NCBI RefSeq assembly: GCF_018613875.1
Contig: NZ_JAGGPJ010000016.1
Location: 62,001 to 126,000 of the forward strand
DNA length: 64,000 nucleotides
Source: Arthrobacter sp. ISL-28
GTDB lineage: Bacteria > Actinomycetota > Actinomycetes > Actinomycetales > Micrococcaceae
Direction of reading: 5' to 3'
Both the position numbers and the translations under genes were made by a program. Below are positions 24,937-32,681 of this stretch, one piece after another. Below the pieces are notes generated by a model. That model did no database searches. It was given only the letters and a program-made list of their open reading frames with translations, and had not been told where the DNA came from. Positions within the stretch are counted from its first letter, which is position 1, and every line of letters starts with the position of its first letter.

Positions 24937-25287
24937 ATGATTACCCTCGAAGAGCGACCCAATGCTGTAGCGAAGATTCCTCCGGCGGGTGCGGACCCCG
25001 CCGGCCTCGACGCCGGTCTGGTCTCCATTGACAGCACAGCTATGGACAGCACAGCTATGGATGCCGGCACGATTCTTGATGCCGGGCTGCTGCGGACCCT
25101 CAGCTCCCGCCTGCACTGCCGCAGGCCGATGGAGCTCGTGGATCCGGATGAAGTGTCCCCTCGCCAGCCCCTGCAGGTTGGCGGATATTCCATCAGTACA
25201 AGCGGCGGCCGGCAGGCAGCTCAACGGCCCGTCACCTACCGGTGCCAGTGTGGGTTCACGATGGACCAGGCGCGAACAGGCAGCTAA
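24937..25287 (+). CDS. Small hypothetical protein with a C-terminal CxC motif
   Basis: 116 aa; the ATG at 24937 follows AAAGGAA. The N-terminal half is acidic with a repeat (STAMDSTAMD); the C-terminal half has RLHCRRPMELVDPDEV and VTYRCQCGFTMDQA, so three cysteines that could bind a metal. I do not recognise the family. The gene has its own putative operator upstream and shares a terminator hairpin with the convergent LacI-type gene; the left arm of that hairpin is part of its last codons. Probably a real gene, given the ribosome site and upstream signals, but it is not supported by a known family. Confidence 0.5.
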   Translation: MITLEERPNAVAKIPPAGADPAGLDAGLVSIDSTAMDSTAMDAGTILDAGLLRTLSSRLHCRRPMELVDPDEVSPRQPLQVGGYSISTSGGRQAAQRPVTYRCQCGFTMDQARTGS

Positions 25288-25330
25288 TGCCCTCTCCGTC
25301 GCATTTTGGCGGCATTATCTGCCTGTTCGC
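25272..25330. terminator. Bidirectional terminator with 20-nt arms
   Basis: 25272-25291 pairs with 25311-25330 with a single mismatch in 20 and a 19-nt loop. It lies between the convergent genes ending at 25287 and 25347, and its left arm includes the last codons and the stop of the former. Confidence 0.8.
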
Positions 25331-25346
25331 GCTGGCCCGTTCACGC

Positions 25347-26048
25347 TTAGGTGCGGTCGATCCATGAGAAGGAGCCGACGGCGGAGGGAGACTCGCGGTA
25401 AGCGTCCAGGGAAGTGCCGCGCAGCGTCAGCCTCCTTGGTACCGCCACGCGCACGCCGTCCGCGGGCGCATTCCCGACCAGCCGTTCCACGAGCATGTGC
25501 ACGGCGAGTTCGGGAATGGAGTCCGCGCCCGCGGCGGGTGACGCCGGATCAACAACACCGGGGACCAGCACGTCGAACCCGGCGGGCTGCATGGCAGCCG
25601 AAATGACCACCTGCGCGACGCCGCGCCTGGCGAGCTCTGTGATGGTGCTGTCCTCGGAGGCGTGCGGCGGAATGTCTCCCACGATGATTCCGTCCGCGCC
25701 GCCCGAAAGCATGAACTGCCGCCATGCCTGCCCCAGCATGATGACAGCCTGGTAACCGTGCTTCGGGAGGATGGCGGCGGCGGCAGTAGCCAGCGCCCGG
25801 TCCGGTGCCCACTCAAGATCGCCGATGGCAACGGCCACCATCTCGGTCCGGCCCAGCCGCATTCCGCGGGCTGCCTGGTTCGGCACGTAGCCGAGATCAG
25901 CGGCGGCGGCGAGCACCCGAGCGTGCGTGGGCTGGCTGATCCTGGTGGTGCCGGTGTTCCTGCCGGACAACACGTAGGAGACCGTCGTCAGGGAGACCCC
26001 GGCCTTGATGGCGACGTCCCGGAGAGTGGGGTTCGATGCGCGCTTCAT
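25347..26048 (-). CDS. LacI-family regulator with a shortened effector domain
   Basis: 233 aa against about 330-350 for the family. The helix-turn-helix is intact (TLRDVAIKAGVSLTTVSYVL at about residues 8-27), as are the hinge and first part of the effector domain (RTEMVAVAIGDLEWAPDRAL). After about residue 160 the usual C-terminal subdomain is missing: the text passes straight to PELAVHMLVERLVGNAPADG and the terminal RRLTLRGTSL that normally closes LacI proteins. The frame is open, so this may be an internal deletion that still makes a DNA-binding protein. Target genes are not evident. Confidence 0.8.
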   Translation of the reverse strand: MKRASNPTLRDVAIKAGVSLTTVSYVLSGRNTGTTRISQPTHARVLAAAADLGYVPNQAARGMRLGRTEMVAVAIGDLEWAPDRALATAAAAILPKHGYQAVIMLGQAWRQFMLSGGADGIIVGDIPPHASEDSTITELARRGVAQVVISAAMQPAGFDVLVPGVVDPASPAAGADSIPELAVHMLVERLVGNAPADGVRVAVPRRLTLRGTSLDAYRESPSAVGSFSWIDRT

Positions 26049-26201
26049 ATCTCAACCGTCGGTATGTGGGTAGAACCACGGCCATCGTGCGCCCCGGGAC
26101 TTCTGAAAACCTTGGGGCAGAAAGTCACAGGGCGATCCCAACCCACCCGAATTGGTGGTTTGGACCCGTCGCTGTTTCAGGGCCGGAGGTAGAATCCGCC
26201 A

Positions 26202-26324
26202 ATGAAAAAGCTGAATTACAGCGTAAACATCAACGCTCCCGTCCGGACCTTTTGGGCCATGATGCTGGACGACGCGAGGCCCGGCGGTAACCCGAACGAC
26301 CTAGCGCCTGCCCTTTTTACGTGA
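26202..26324 (+). pseudogene. SRPBCC (START-like) domain gene, truncated after about 25 residues
   Basis: The frame begins MKKLNYSVNINAPVRTFWAM, then MLDDA: the normal N-terminus of an SRPBCC/AHSA1-type protein. It then loses family resemblance and stops at codon 41. The downstream part runs into the end of the convergent LysR-like gene at 26301. It looks like the stump left by a rearrangement. No intact copy is present in the window. Confidence 0.6.
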
Positions 26325-27038
26325 ACCCCGGCCTCGGCCTTTGTCCGGGTTCGGGGCGTAGCGCTGGGCCACCTTGGGTTTCTTGGCGGCCGTGCCCCGG
26401 CGGTCCGGCTTGGGTTCCTTCTTCGGCTTCTCCAGCTGGGCGGAGGGTTGCCGGGAGCTCTGGGCGGTGCGCCCGCGGACAATGCCGATGAATTCCTCGA
26501 TCACCTCATCAGTGGCGTCGCTGGGCCAGGCCAGGGCAATTTCAGTGGTCGGCGCACCGGTGAGCCGGCGTGCCACCGTGTCCTTGACGTTGAAATGCCG
26601 GGCCACGGACATGGGAAGAATCAGCAGGCCCGCGCCTGAGGCCACCACCTGCAGTGCCATTTCAGGCCCGCCGAGCCCGTCGGCGTCGAGGAAGGTTTCC
26701 GCGGCGAGATCCTCGAGTGCGACTTCCTCGAACACCGAGATCTCGTGGCCCTTGGGTGCCACGACCACAGGCTGTTCCTCATACAGGGGAATAACGTTCA
26801 GGCCCTCGCGCTCCACGGGCAGGCGGACGAAACTGAGGTCCGCGGAACCGTCGCGCAGGACGGAAAGCTGTGTGCCGCCGTCGGACATGAACGAGTGCAG
26901 CGGAACATGCGGCATCCGCTCTTCCCAGCGCCGGATCCACTTCCCCGGGGTGACGCCCGGGACGTACGCGAAACGAAGCTCCCGCTGCTCGGGTTCGGGC
27001 GGAGCAGGGACTAACGGGGTTTCATCTTCAGCGGGCAC
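26301..27038 (-). CDS. LysR-type substrate-binding domain protein without a DNA-binding domain
   Basis: 245 aa from a GTG at 27036-27038. The text ELRFAYVPGVTPGKWIRRWEER, then DGSADLSFVRLPVEREGLNVI, YEEQPVVVAPKGHEI and VVASGAGLLILPMSVARH is a type-2 periplasmic-binding fold of LysR proteins, but no helix-turn-helix precedes it. The last about 45 residues are strongly basic (KKPKVAQRYAPNPDKGRGRG). TACTGT lies 6 nt before the GTG, so the message is probably leaderless. It is divergent from the DUF5997 gene, a pairing I recall from related actinobacteria. The ligand and role are unknown. Confidence 0.75.
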   Translation of the reverse strand: MPAEDETPLVPAPPEPEQRELRFAYVPGVTPGKWIRRWEERMPHVPLHSFMSDGGTQLSVLRDGSADLSFVRLPVEREGLNVIPLYEEQPVVVAPKGHEISVFEEVALEDLAAETFLDADGLGGPEMALQVVASGAGLLILPMSVARHFNVKDTVARRLTGAPTTEIALAWPSDATDEVIEEFIGIVRGRTAQSSRQPSAQLEKPKKEPKPDRRGTAAKKPKVAQRYAPNPDKGRGRGSRKKGRR

Positions 27039-27152
27039 ACGTTCACAGTACCGCCAGAGCCGCTGCGCCGGTCTGCCGCTGCCGCCCTTTTGGCCCAATG
27101 GTGCCGGCCACCATTGGTGCACGTCGGGCTGGCAGCCGGATACCCTTGAACC

Positions 27153-27557
27153 ATGACCTCTGCTAACTCCCAGTCCATGAAGCCGGCCACCGTTGCCAAG
27201 AAACTTGGCATCTACCTGCCCGCGACACCGCAGGAGTTCCAGGATTCGACCATCACCCGCGCGGAGTTCGCCGAACTCCAGGCCAACCCGCCGGAGTGGC
27301 TGGCCGAACTGCGCCGCAACGGTCCGCACCCCCGCCCGGTGGTGGCGCAGAAGCTGAACGTCTCCATCAGCGGCCTGGCCCGCGGCGGCGTCGAAGAAGC
27401 GCTGACGACGGCGGAAATCACCGCGCTGCTGCAGGCTCCCCCGGCGTGGCTCGTCGCCGAACGCGCCACCCACGCCGCCGTCCGGGCCGAGGCGCAGCGC
27501 GTCAAGGAAGAGGCGGCGAAGAAGGACGCGAAGAAGGCCCGCGCAAAGGCGGAGTAG
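27153..27557 (+). CDS. DUF5997-family protein
   Basis: 134 aa. The core KPATVAKKLGIYLPATPQEF, then RAEFAELQANPPEWLAELRRNG and PRPVVAQKLNVSISGLARGG matches this conserved actinobacterial family of unknown function. The C-terminus is a lysine/alanine/glutamate-rich helix. TACCCT at 27141-27146 lies 6 nt before the ATG, so the gene is probably leaderless. It diverges from the LysR-like effector-domain protein, with 114 bp between them. Confidence 0.8.
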   Translation: MTSANSQSMKPATVAKKLGIYLPATPQEFQDSTITRAEFAELQANPPEWLAELRRNGPHPRPVVAQKLNVSISGLARGGVEEALTTAEITALLQAPPAWLVAERATHAAVRAEAQRVKEEAAKKDAKKARAKAE

Positions 27558-27653
27558 CCCTCTTCGCCGTCCCGGGAATACTTTGCCGGCGGGTAGAGTT
27601 GACCCCTGCGATTGAGTGCCATCCCGGCGCTCATGCGAAGGAGTGAAACCACC

Positions 27654-27956
27654 ATGGCAACCGACTACGACGCACCCCGCGTCAGCCAGGACGAACAGCC
27701 GGGAACCGAATCGATCGAAGCGATGCAGTCCCAGCGCGGCGGATCCCAGACTGCCCTGCTGGACGTCGAGGAAGCCGACACCGCAGAGGGCATCGACCTT
27801 CCCGGCGCCGACCTCTCCCACGAAGAGCTGCTCATCCAGGTCATCCCGGTGCAGGACGACGAGTTCACCTGTATGTCCTGCTTCCTTGTCCACCACCGCA
27901 GCCAGCTCGCACGGGAAAAGGACGGCAACAAGTACTGCTCGGAGTGTGAGGGCTAG
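27654..27956 (+). CDS. DUF4193-family small zinc-binding-type protein
   Basis: 100 aa from the ATG at 27654, with AAGGAG upstream. The protein is acidic, and the C-terminal half carries paired cysteines in FTCMSCFLVHHRSQLA and YCSECEG, a likely zinc knuckle. This matches DUF4193, widespread in actinobacteria, function unknown. It follows the DUF5997 gene by 96 bp with its own TAGAGT -10-like box near 27592. A single conserved gene unrelated to the surrounding catabolic units. Confidence 0.85.
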   Translation: MATDYDAPRVSQDEQPGTESIEAMQSQRGGSQTALLDVEEADTAEGIDLPGADLSHEELLIQVIPVQDDEFTCMSCFLVHHRSQLAREKDGNKYCSECEG

Positions 27957-28020
27957 CAGCCTCCCCGGCTTGCCCGGTCAGGAATGCCCGGTCCAGAACG
28001 CCCAGTCGGGCAAGGGCCGG

Positions 28021-28797
28021 TCATGAAATCTGCAGACCTCCGTTGATGTCGTACGTCGCTGCCGTGATGTAGCCGGCGTCCTCGCCCATCAGGAACACCA
28101 TCAGCGCGGCGATGTCCCGCGCCGTGCCCACCCGGCCCACCAGGATGTCGGCAGCCATGGCGGCCTTGCGTTCATCGGTCAGCGTTCCGCCCATGATGTC
28201 CGTGTCCACGGGACCGGGAGCCACACAGTTGACGGTGATGCCGTATTGGCCCATTTCCCGGGCCAACGCCCGGGTAAAGCCGATGATGGCGGCCTTCGAG
28301 GCGCTGTACGCGACCTTCGAGTAGGTGCCGCCTCCTCGCTGCGCGGAGATGGACGAGACACTGACAATTCTGCCGAGCTTCCGCTCGATCATTCCCCGGA
28401 GCACACGCTGGGTCACCAGGAACGTTCCGGTCATGTTGATCTTGAAAACCCGCTCCCAGCCTTCGACTGTCTCATCCATGAACTCGGTGGGCGAACTGAT
28501 GCCGGCGAGGTTGGCGAGGCCGATAATCGGCGGCATGGTGGATTCAATCTCGTCGATGGCGGCGTTCACGGTCGCCTGGTCTGAGACGTCCGCGCCCACA
28601 CCCGTGGCCGGGACGCCGTAGACGGCGGCAATCTCCTCCCCTGCCTTCCGGGCAGCGTCGCCGTCGATATCCAGAATCGCGACCGCCCAGCCGGCGCTGG
28701 CGAGCATTTCCGCCGTCGCCCGTCCGATGCCGCGCGGAGACGCGGCGCCGGTCAGCACCGCGGTCCGCTCGGCCGGAAACGTTTCGTGGTGCGCCAT
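28021..28797 (-). CDS. Short-chain dehydrogenase/reductase (SDR)
   Basis: 258 aa classical SDR. TGAASPRGIGRATAEML is the cofactor loop near residue 16, LANLAGISSP the NAG-type segment near residue 95, and the catalytic Ser-Tyr-Lys is seen in VSVSSISAQ and YSASKAA. The aspartate after the second strand (AILDIDGD) suggests preference for NAD. It oxidises a hydroxyl of an unknown sugar or polyol. It follows the ACS-family transporter by 27 bp on the same strand, so it probably acts on the imported compound. Dehydrogenation of an aldose or sugar acid would fit the neighbouring sugar-acid modules; this is inference. Confidence 0.85.
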   Translation of the reverse strand: MAHHETFPAERTAVLTGAASPRGIGRATAEMLASAGWAVAILDIDGDAARKAGEEIAAVYGVPATGVGADVSDQATVNAAIDEIESTMPPIIGLANLAGISSPTEFMDETVEGWERVFKINMTGTFLVTQRVLRGMIERKLGRIVSVSSISAQRGGGTYSKVAYSASKAAIIGFTRALAREMGQYGITVNCVAPGPVDTDIMGGTLTDERKAAMAADILVGRVGTARDIAALMVFLMGEDAGYITAATYDINGGLQIS

Positions 28798-28824
28798 GTC
28801 CGCTGCCTCTCGTCGCCTGCTTGG

Positions 28825-30204
28825 TCAGCCCTTGATGTCGAACTCGTCAGCGGCAACGGCTTCCTCGCCAACAGTTGCCGGCGTCCCCGGCTTCACATGG
28901 CCCTCGGGCCGCTTGTGTGCATAGAGATAGGTCGCCACCGCCGTGATGCCGAGGCACGCGGCCAGGAACACGAGGCCGGAGCGGTTGTCGCCCGTGGCGT
29001 CATTGAACAGCCCCACGGCGTAAGGAGCCACGAAACCGCCCAGGTTGCCGAGCGAATTCACCATGGCCAACCCGGCTGCCGCAGCCGCACCCACCAGTGC
29101 CGTCGACGGCATCGCGAGGAACGGGGCAATGGCGGAGTAAATGCCCATGGCCGCCAGCGTCAGCGCAACCAGCGCGAGAACCGCGTTGACCTGCACGAGG
29201 AAACCGGCAGCCAGCAGGCCAATGGCCGCCATGATCATGCTGATGCTGGCATGCATGACCCGGTTGCCGGTACGGTCGGAGCGCCTGCCCCAGAAGTATA
29301 CGAAGACGGCCGCGATGGTGTACGGGATGGCAACGATGAAGCCCACTTCCGTGGTGCTGAACTTGCCCAGGGCGGCAACGATCGTCGGCATCCAGAGGCC
29401 GAGACCGTAGATACCGCAGACCAGGCCGAAGTACAGCGCCGAGTAGGCAACAGTCCGGGGGTCCTTCAGGCCGGCGAGGAAGTGGTGCGGCTGGCCCTTC
29501 TGCTTGTGGGCAAGCTCATCATCCATGGTCTTGGTCAGCCATTCGCGCTCATCGTCTTTCAGCCAATGTGCATGGCTTGGGCGGTCCGTCATGAGGATCG
29601 GGGTGAGCAGGCCAAGGAGGACGGCCGGGATGCCTTCGATGATGTAGAGCCACTGCCAGCCGTGCAGGCCCATGATGCCCTCCATCTGGAGCAGCAGGCC
29701 CGAGACGGGGGCACCGAGGGCGTTGGAGATCGGCTGGGCGAGGATGAAGATGCCCAGCACGGTGACGCGCTGCGCCGCCGGGAACCACAGGGTCAGGTAG
29801 AAGAGGATGGCCGGGAAGAAGCCTGCCTCGGCCGCACCCAGCAGGAACCGGACAATGTAGAAGGTCACTTCGCCGTTCACCAGGGCCATCGCCGTGGCGA
29901 AGATGCCCCACGAGATCAGGATGCGGGCAATCCACTTCCGGGCGCCGAATTTGTACATGCCTCCGTTGCTCGGGATTTCCAGCAGGGCGTAGCCCAGGAA
30001 GAAGATGCCTGCGCCGAGGCCGTACGCCGAAGCGCTGAGGCCGATGTCCTCGCTCATGGTCAGCTTGGCGAAACCCACGTTGTTCCGGTCGAGATAGGCG
30101 ATGAAGTAGAGCAGGACGACAAGCGGCATCAGGCGTCCGCGCACCCGGCGCAGTGTTCGCTGGCCCAGCTCGTCGAGATGATTGGCAGGATTCATGGCAG
30201 TCAT
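28825..30204 (-). CDS. MFS transporter, anion:cation symporter (ACS) family
   Basis: 459 aa from the ATG at 30202-30204 (GCGAGG upstream); starts 2 codons up or 3 codons down are possible. About twelve membrane segments. LYFIAYLDRNNVGFAKLTMS in the first helix and RFLLGAAEAGFFPAILFYLTLWFP are typical of ACS proteins, which import organic anions such as sugar acids, tartrate or phthalate. It forms an operon with the SDR 27 bp downstream. The upstream gap has a CTACTTAGTAG palindrome. The substrate is probably an organic anion, not more precisely known. Confidence 0.85.
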   Translation of the reverse strand: MTAMNPANHLDELGQRTLRRVRGRLMPLVVLLYFIAYLDRNNVGFAKLTMSEDIGLSASAYGLGAGIFFLGYALLEIPSNGGMYKFGARKWIARILISWGIFATAMALVNGEVTFYIVRFLLGAAEAGFFPAILFYLTLWFPAAQRVTVLGIFILAQPISNALGAPVSGLLLQMEGIMGLHGWQWLYIIEGIPAVLLGLLTPILMTDRPSHAHWLKDDEREWLTKTMDDELAHKQKGQPHHFLAGLKDPRTVAYSALYFGLVCGIYGLGLWMPTIVAALGKFSTTEVGFIVAIPYTIAAVFVYFWGRRSDRTGNRVMHASISMIMAAIGLLAAGFLVQVNAVLALVALTLAAMGIYSAIAPFLAMPSTALVGAAAAAGLAMVNSLGNLGGFVAPYAVGLFNDATGDNRSGLVFLAACLGITAVATYLYAHKRPEGHVKPGTPATVGEEAVAADEFDIKG

Positions 30205-30287
30205 GTGCACCTCGCTCTGGGAAGGGCCCGCCGGGGTTCCTCAGCGGAACAATTTAAGGTTTACCACTCGGCAACCAAATAGTCACC

Positions 30288-30298
30288 CTACTTAGTAG
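30288..30298. promoter_or_regulatory. Short palindrome upstream of the MFS-SDR operon
   Basis: CTACTTAGTAG is a perfect odd-length palindrome about 85 bp upstream of the MFS start and inside the only gap before the operon. It may be an operator; no regulator gene is adjacent. Confidence 0.3.
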
Positions 30299-30326
30299 TT
30301 GGAGGTGCGGGAGGGCGCCCCGGGCG

Positions 30327-31391
30327 TTAATTCCCGGCTTTCAGCCATTCCAACAGCCGGTCCAGGGGCCACGTGGTGATGATCCTGTCTGCCGGCACCC
30401 CGTTCCGTTCGGCCCGCTCGGCGCCGTACTGCAGGAAGTCCAGCTGGCCGGGCGCATGCGCGTCGCTGTCGATGCTGAACAGGCACCCTGCATCCAGCGC
30501 CAGCTGCATCAGGTTGTCGGGAGGATCCTGCCGCTCCGGCCGGGAATTGATTTCGACGGCGACGCCGGCGTCCGCGCACGCCGCAAACACCCGCTCGGCA
30601 TCGAATTCCGACTCCGGGCGGGTTCCGCGCGAGCCCTGCAGCAGCCGCCCCGTGCAGTGTCCCAGCACATTGGTGTGCGGGTCGCGGATGCCGCCGAGCA
30701 TCCTCTCCGTCATGGTGCGGCGGTCAGAGCGGAGCTTGGAGTGCACGCTGGCAACCACCACATCGAGCCGGTCCAGCATTTCCGGAGACTGATCCAGCTC
30801 CCCGTTTTCCAGGATGTCCACCTCGATGCCGGCCAGCAGCCTGAACTCCCCTGACTTCTGATCGCCGGAGTCCTGATTGCCGGAGGCCCCGGTGGCCCGG
30901 ATCCCGTTCACGGCGGCCACGGCCTCCAGCTGTTGGCCGAGGCGCTCGGCGCTCAGCCCGTTCGCGATCGTGAGGTTCGGGGAGTGGTCCGTCAGGGCAA
31001 GGTACTCGCGGCCCAGGACCCGGGCGGCGTCAGCCATGAGGTCAATGGACGATCCGCCGTCGGACCAGTTGCTGTGGCTGTGCAGGTCGCCCCGGAGCAG
31101 GGGCCGCAGGCCGTTGCCGCCGGCGGCGAGGGGTTCGGCACCCTTCTGCCTCAGCTTTTCCAGGTAGTCGGGCACGGCTCCGTCCACTGCCTGCAGGATG
31201 ACCTGGAATGTCGTGTCGCCGATGCCCTTGGTCCGCTTCAGCCTGCCGTCGCGGGCACGCTCCGCCACCTCGTCAGGGGCGAGGTCCGCTATGATGCCAG
31301 CGGCTTTGCGGAATGCCTGGACCTTGAACGTTGCCGCAGCGCTGCGCTCGAGCCAGAACGCGATCTCGTTCAGGGCGTCGACGGCGTCCAT
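30327..31391 (-). CDS. PHP-domain phosphoesterase with N-terminal helix-hairpin-helix region (PolX-like, lacking polymerase domain)
   Basis: 354 aa. Residues about 1-85 resemble the helical HhH region of family-X polymerases (AFWLERSAAATFKVQAFRKA, then RLKRTKGIGDTTFQVIL). The PHP domain follows: GDLHSHSNWSDG at about 101-112, YLALTDHSPNL, AGIEVDIL, VVASVHSKLR, LGHCTGRLL, VEINSRPERQD and FSIDSDAHAP, which provide the metal ligands. The palm and fingers domains of PolX are absent. It probably hydrolyses a phosphoester, possibly in DNA repair. The gene is alone, ending near the MFS promoter region. Confidence 0.85.
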   Translation of the reverse strand: MDAVDALNEIAFWLERSAAATFKVQAFRKAAGIIADLAPDEVAERARDGRLKRTKGIGDTTFQVILQAVDGAVPDYLEKLRQKGAEPLAAGGNGLRPLLRGDLHSHSNWSDGGSSIDLMADAARVLGREYLALTDHSPNLTIANGLSAERLGQQLEAVAAVNGIRATGASGNQDSGDQKSGEFRLLAGIEVDILENGELDQSPEMLDRLDVVVASVHSKLRSDRRTMTERMLGGIRDPHTNVLGHCTGRLLQGSRGTRPESEFDAERVFAACADAGVAVEINSRPERQDPPDNLMQLALDAGCLFSIDSDAHAPGQLDFLQYGAERAERNGVPADRIITTWPLDRLLEWLKAGN

Positions 31392-31437
31392 TCAGCTCCC
31401 TCCCCGGTTGGGCCCACAGTCATACAGCGAACAGCGT

Positions 31438-31815
31438 TCAGTCCTGGTGCAGCTGGACGAAGTTGCCGCAGCCGTCGTCGAAGACGGCGGAGATCCCGGA
31501 CGGATCCTCCGACGGCTCACCCTGGAAGCGGACGCCCGCGCCGGTCAGCCGGTCATACTCGGCCTTCACATCGGGGACACCGAAGACGATCGCCGGGAAC
31601 CCGGCGTCGTGAAGTCCGTTCATGTAGGCGGCCGCGATGGGATTGTCGCTCGGCTCCAGCAGCAGTCCCACAGTGCCGGCCGCACCGGGGTCCTTCACGA
31701 TGAAGAGATTGTGCTCGGGCATGGCCATGAGCGTCTCGAAGCCGAGGGTCCCAGTGTAGAAGGAGTGGGCGGCTGCCGGGTCCTGGACATGGATACTGCA
31801 CATTTTGAGTCGCAT
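31438..31815 (-). CDS. VOC-family (glyoxalase/bleomycin-resistance-like) protein
   Basis: 125 aa from the ATG at 31813-31815. It has the paired beta-alpha-beta-beta-beta modules of the fold: MCSIHVQDPAAAHSFYTGTL at the start, a central NLFIVKDPG, and FPAIVFGVPDVKAEYDRL, ending FDDGCGNFVQLHQ. Usual length for the family. It may bind a metal and a small ligand; the function of most such proteins is unknown. It lies 46 bp upstream of the PHP gene on the same strand and may be co-transcribed with it. Confidence 0.85.
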   Translation of the reverse strand: MRLKMCSIHVQDPAAAHSFYTGTLGFETLMAMPEHNLFIVKDPGAAGTVGLLLEPSDNPIAAAYMNGLHDAGFPAIVFGVPDVKAEYDRLTGAGVRFQGEPSEDPSGISAVFDDGCGNFVQLHQD

Positions 31816-31996
31816 GCCGCCAAGGCTACGCCGAGCGCCGTCCGGTGCAAACCGTTTCCGCCGGCCGGTCCCGCACCTGGGGCGCGCTTCCTGATCCGCG
31901 GGCACCGCGGCCGGGGGCCCATTGACCGGCGGCTCGTCAGGGGATGCAATTTAAGTGGAGCCCGGATTACCGGGCCTGTTGTCTGGAGGTGGTGGA

Positions 31997-32617
31997 GTGC
32001 CCGCCGTAACCGACGCCGTCCCGCTTTGGGCGCTGCAGCTTGTCCTTTGGGGTGCCGTGCTTGCCGCCGCGGTTGCGTGCACCGTCTTGGTCGTCCGGCA
32101 TCATGCCGGGACGTCCGACGGCGACAGTTCGGATCCGCTGTTCTGGGACCTGTTCTTCGGTGCAGCCGTGATTTTCCCGGCGCTCGTGATCCCGGCTGTG
32201 ACCTCACCGCTCGCCGGACTGGTCTTGACGGCCGTGGCCGGCGCCAGCGGCGTCGCTGCGTACCGGAACAGCCCCCAGGTGCTGGGCTGGTTCACCTCAC
32301 GTCGCCGGCAGCGCGATGAACTGCCGGCCCGGCAGGCCGCCGTCGTGCTTCATGATGCGGTGCTGAAGCGCTGGCAGCGCTATGAACTGGACCCCGCACT
32401 GGCCATCGATTTCCCGGCCATGGGGGACGTGGCCCGCCCGGAAACCGCCGCGTTTATCAGGGCCATGCGGGAGGCGGAGCTGCTGAGGACCCTCGGCGAC
32501 CCCGGCTACCCGCCCGCCGTGGCGCGGCTGGAGTCCGCACTGCACCATGCCGAACTAGCTGCCGGGGCCAAACCGTCAGCACCGATCCCTGGGCCCAGCG
32601 CGAGGGTCAAGGGCTGA
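31997..32617 (+). CDS. Two-helix membrane protein of unknown function
   Basis: 206 aa from the GTG at 31997, 7 nt after GGAGG. Two hydrophobic segments (about residues 7-30, LWALQLVLWGAVLAAAVACT, and about 45-80) are followed by a cytoplasmic-looking helical domain (RQAAVVLHDAVLKRWQRYEL, then AAFIRAMREAELLRTLGDP). I do not recognise a named family. It stands alone, divergent from the VOC gene and ending at a strong terminator shared with the sugar-acid operon. Confidence 0.65.
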   Translation: MPAVTDAVPLWALQLVLWGAVLAAAVACTVLVVRHHAGTSDGDSSDPLFWDLFFGAAVIFPALVIPAVTSPLAGLVLTAVAGASGVAAYRNSPQVLGWFTSRRRQRDELPARQAAVVLHDAVLKRWQRYELDPALAIDFPAMGDVARPETAAFIRAMREAELLRTLGDPGYPPAVARLESALHHAELAAGAKPSAPIPGPSARVKG

Positions 32618-32626
32618 GAACCTGTA

Positions 32627-32667
32627 CCGGAGCCGGGGAGGTCCGTTTACGCCCTCCCCGGCTCCGG
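32627..32667. terminator. Bidirectional terminator hairpin
   Basis: CCGGAGCCGGGGAGG at 32627-32641 pairs perfectly with 32653-32667 around an 11-nt loop, between the convergent genes ending at 32617 and 32682. Confidence 0.85.
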
Positions 32668-32681
32668 AAAACCGATCCCGG

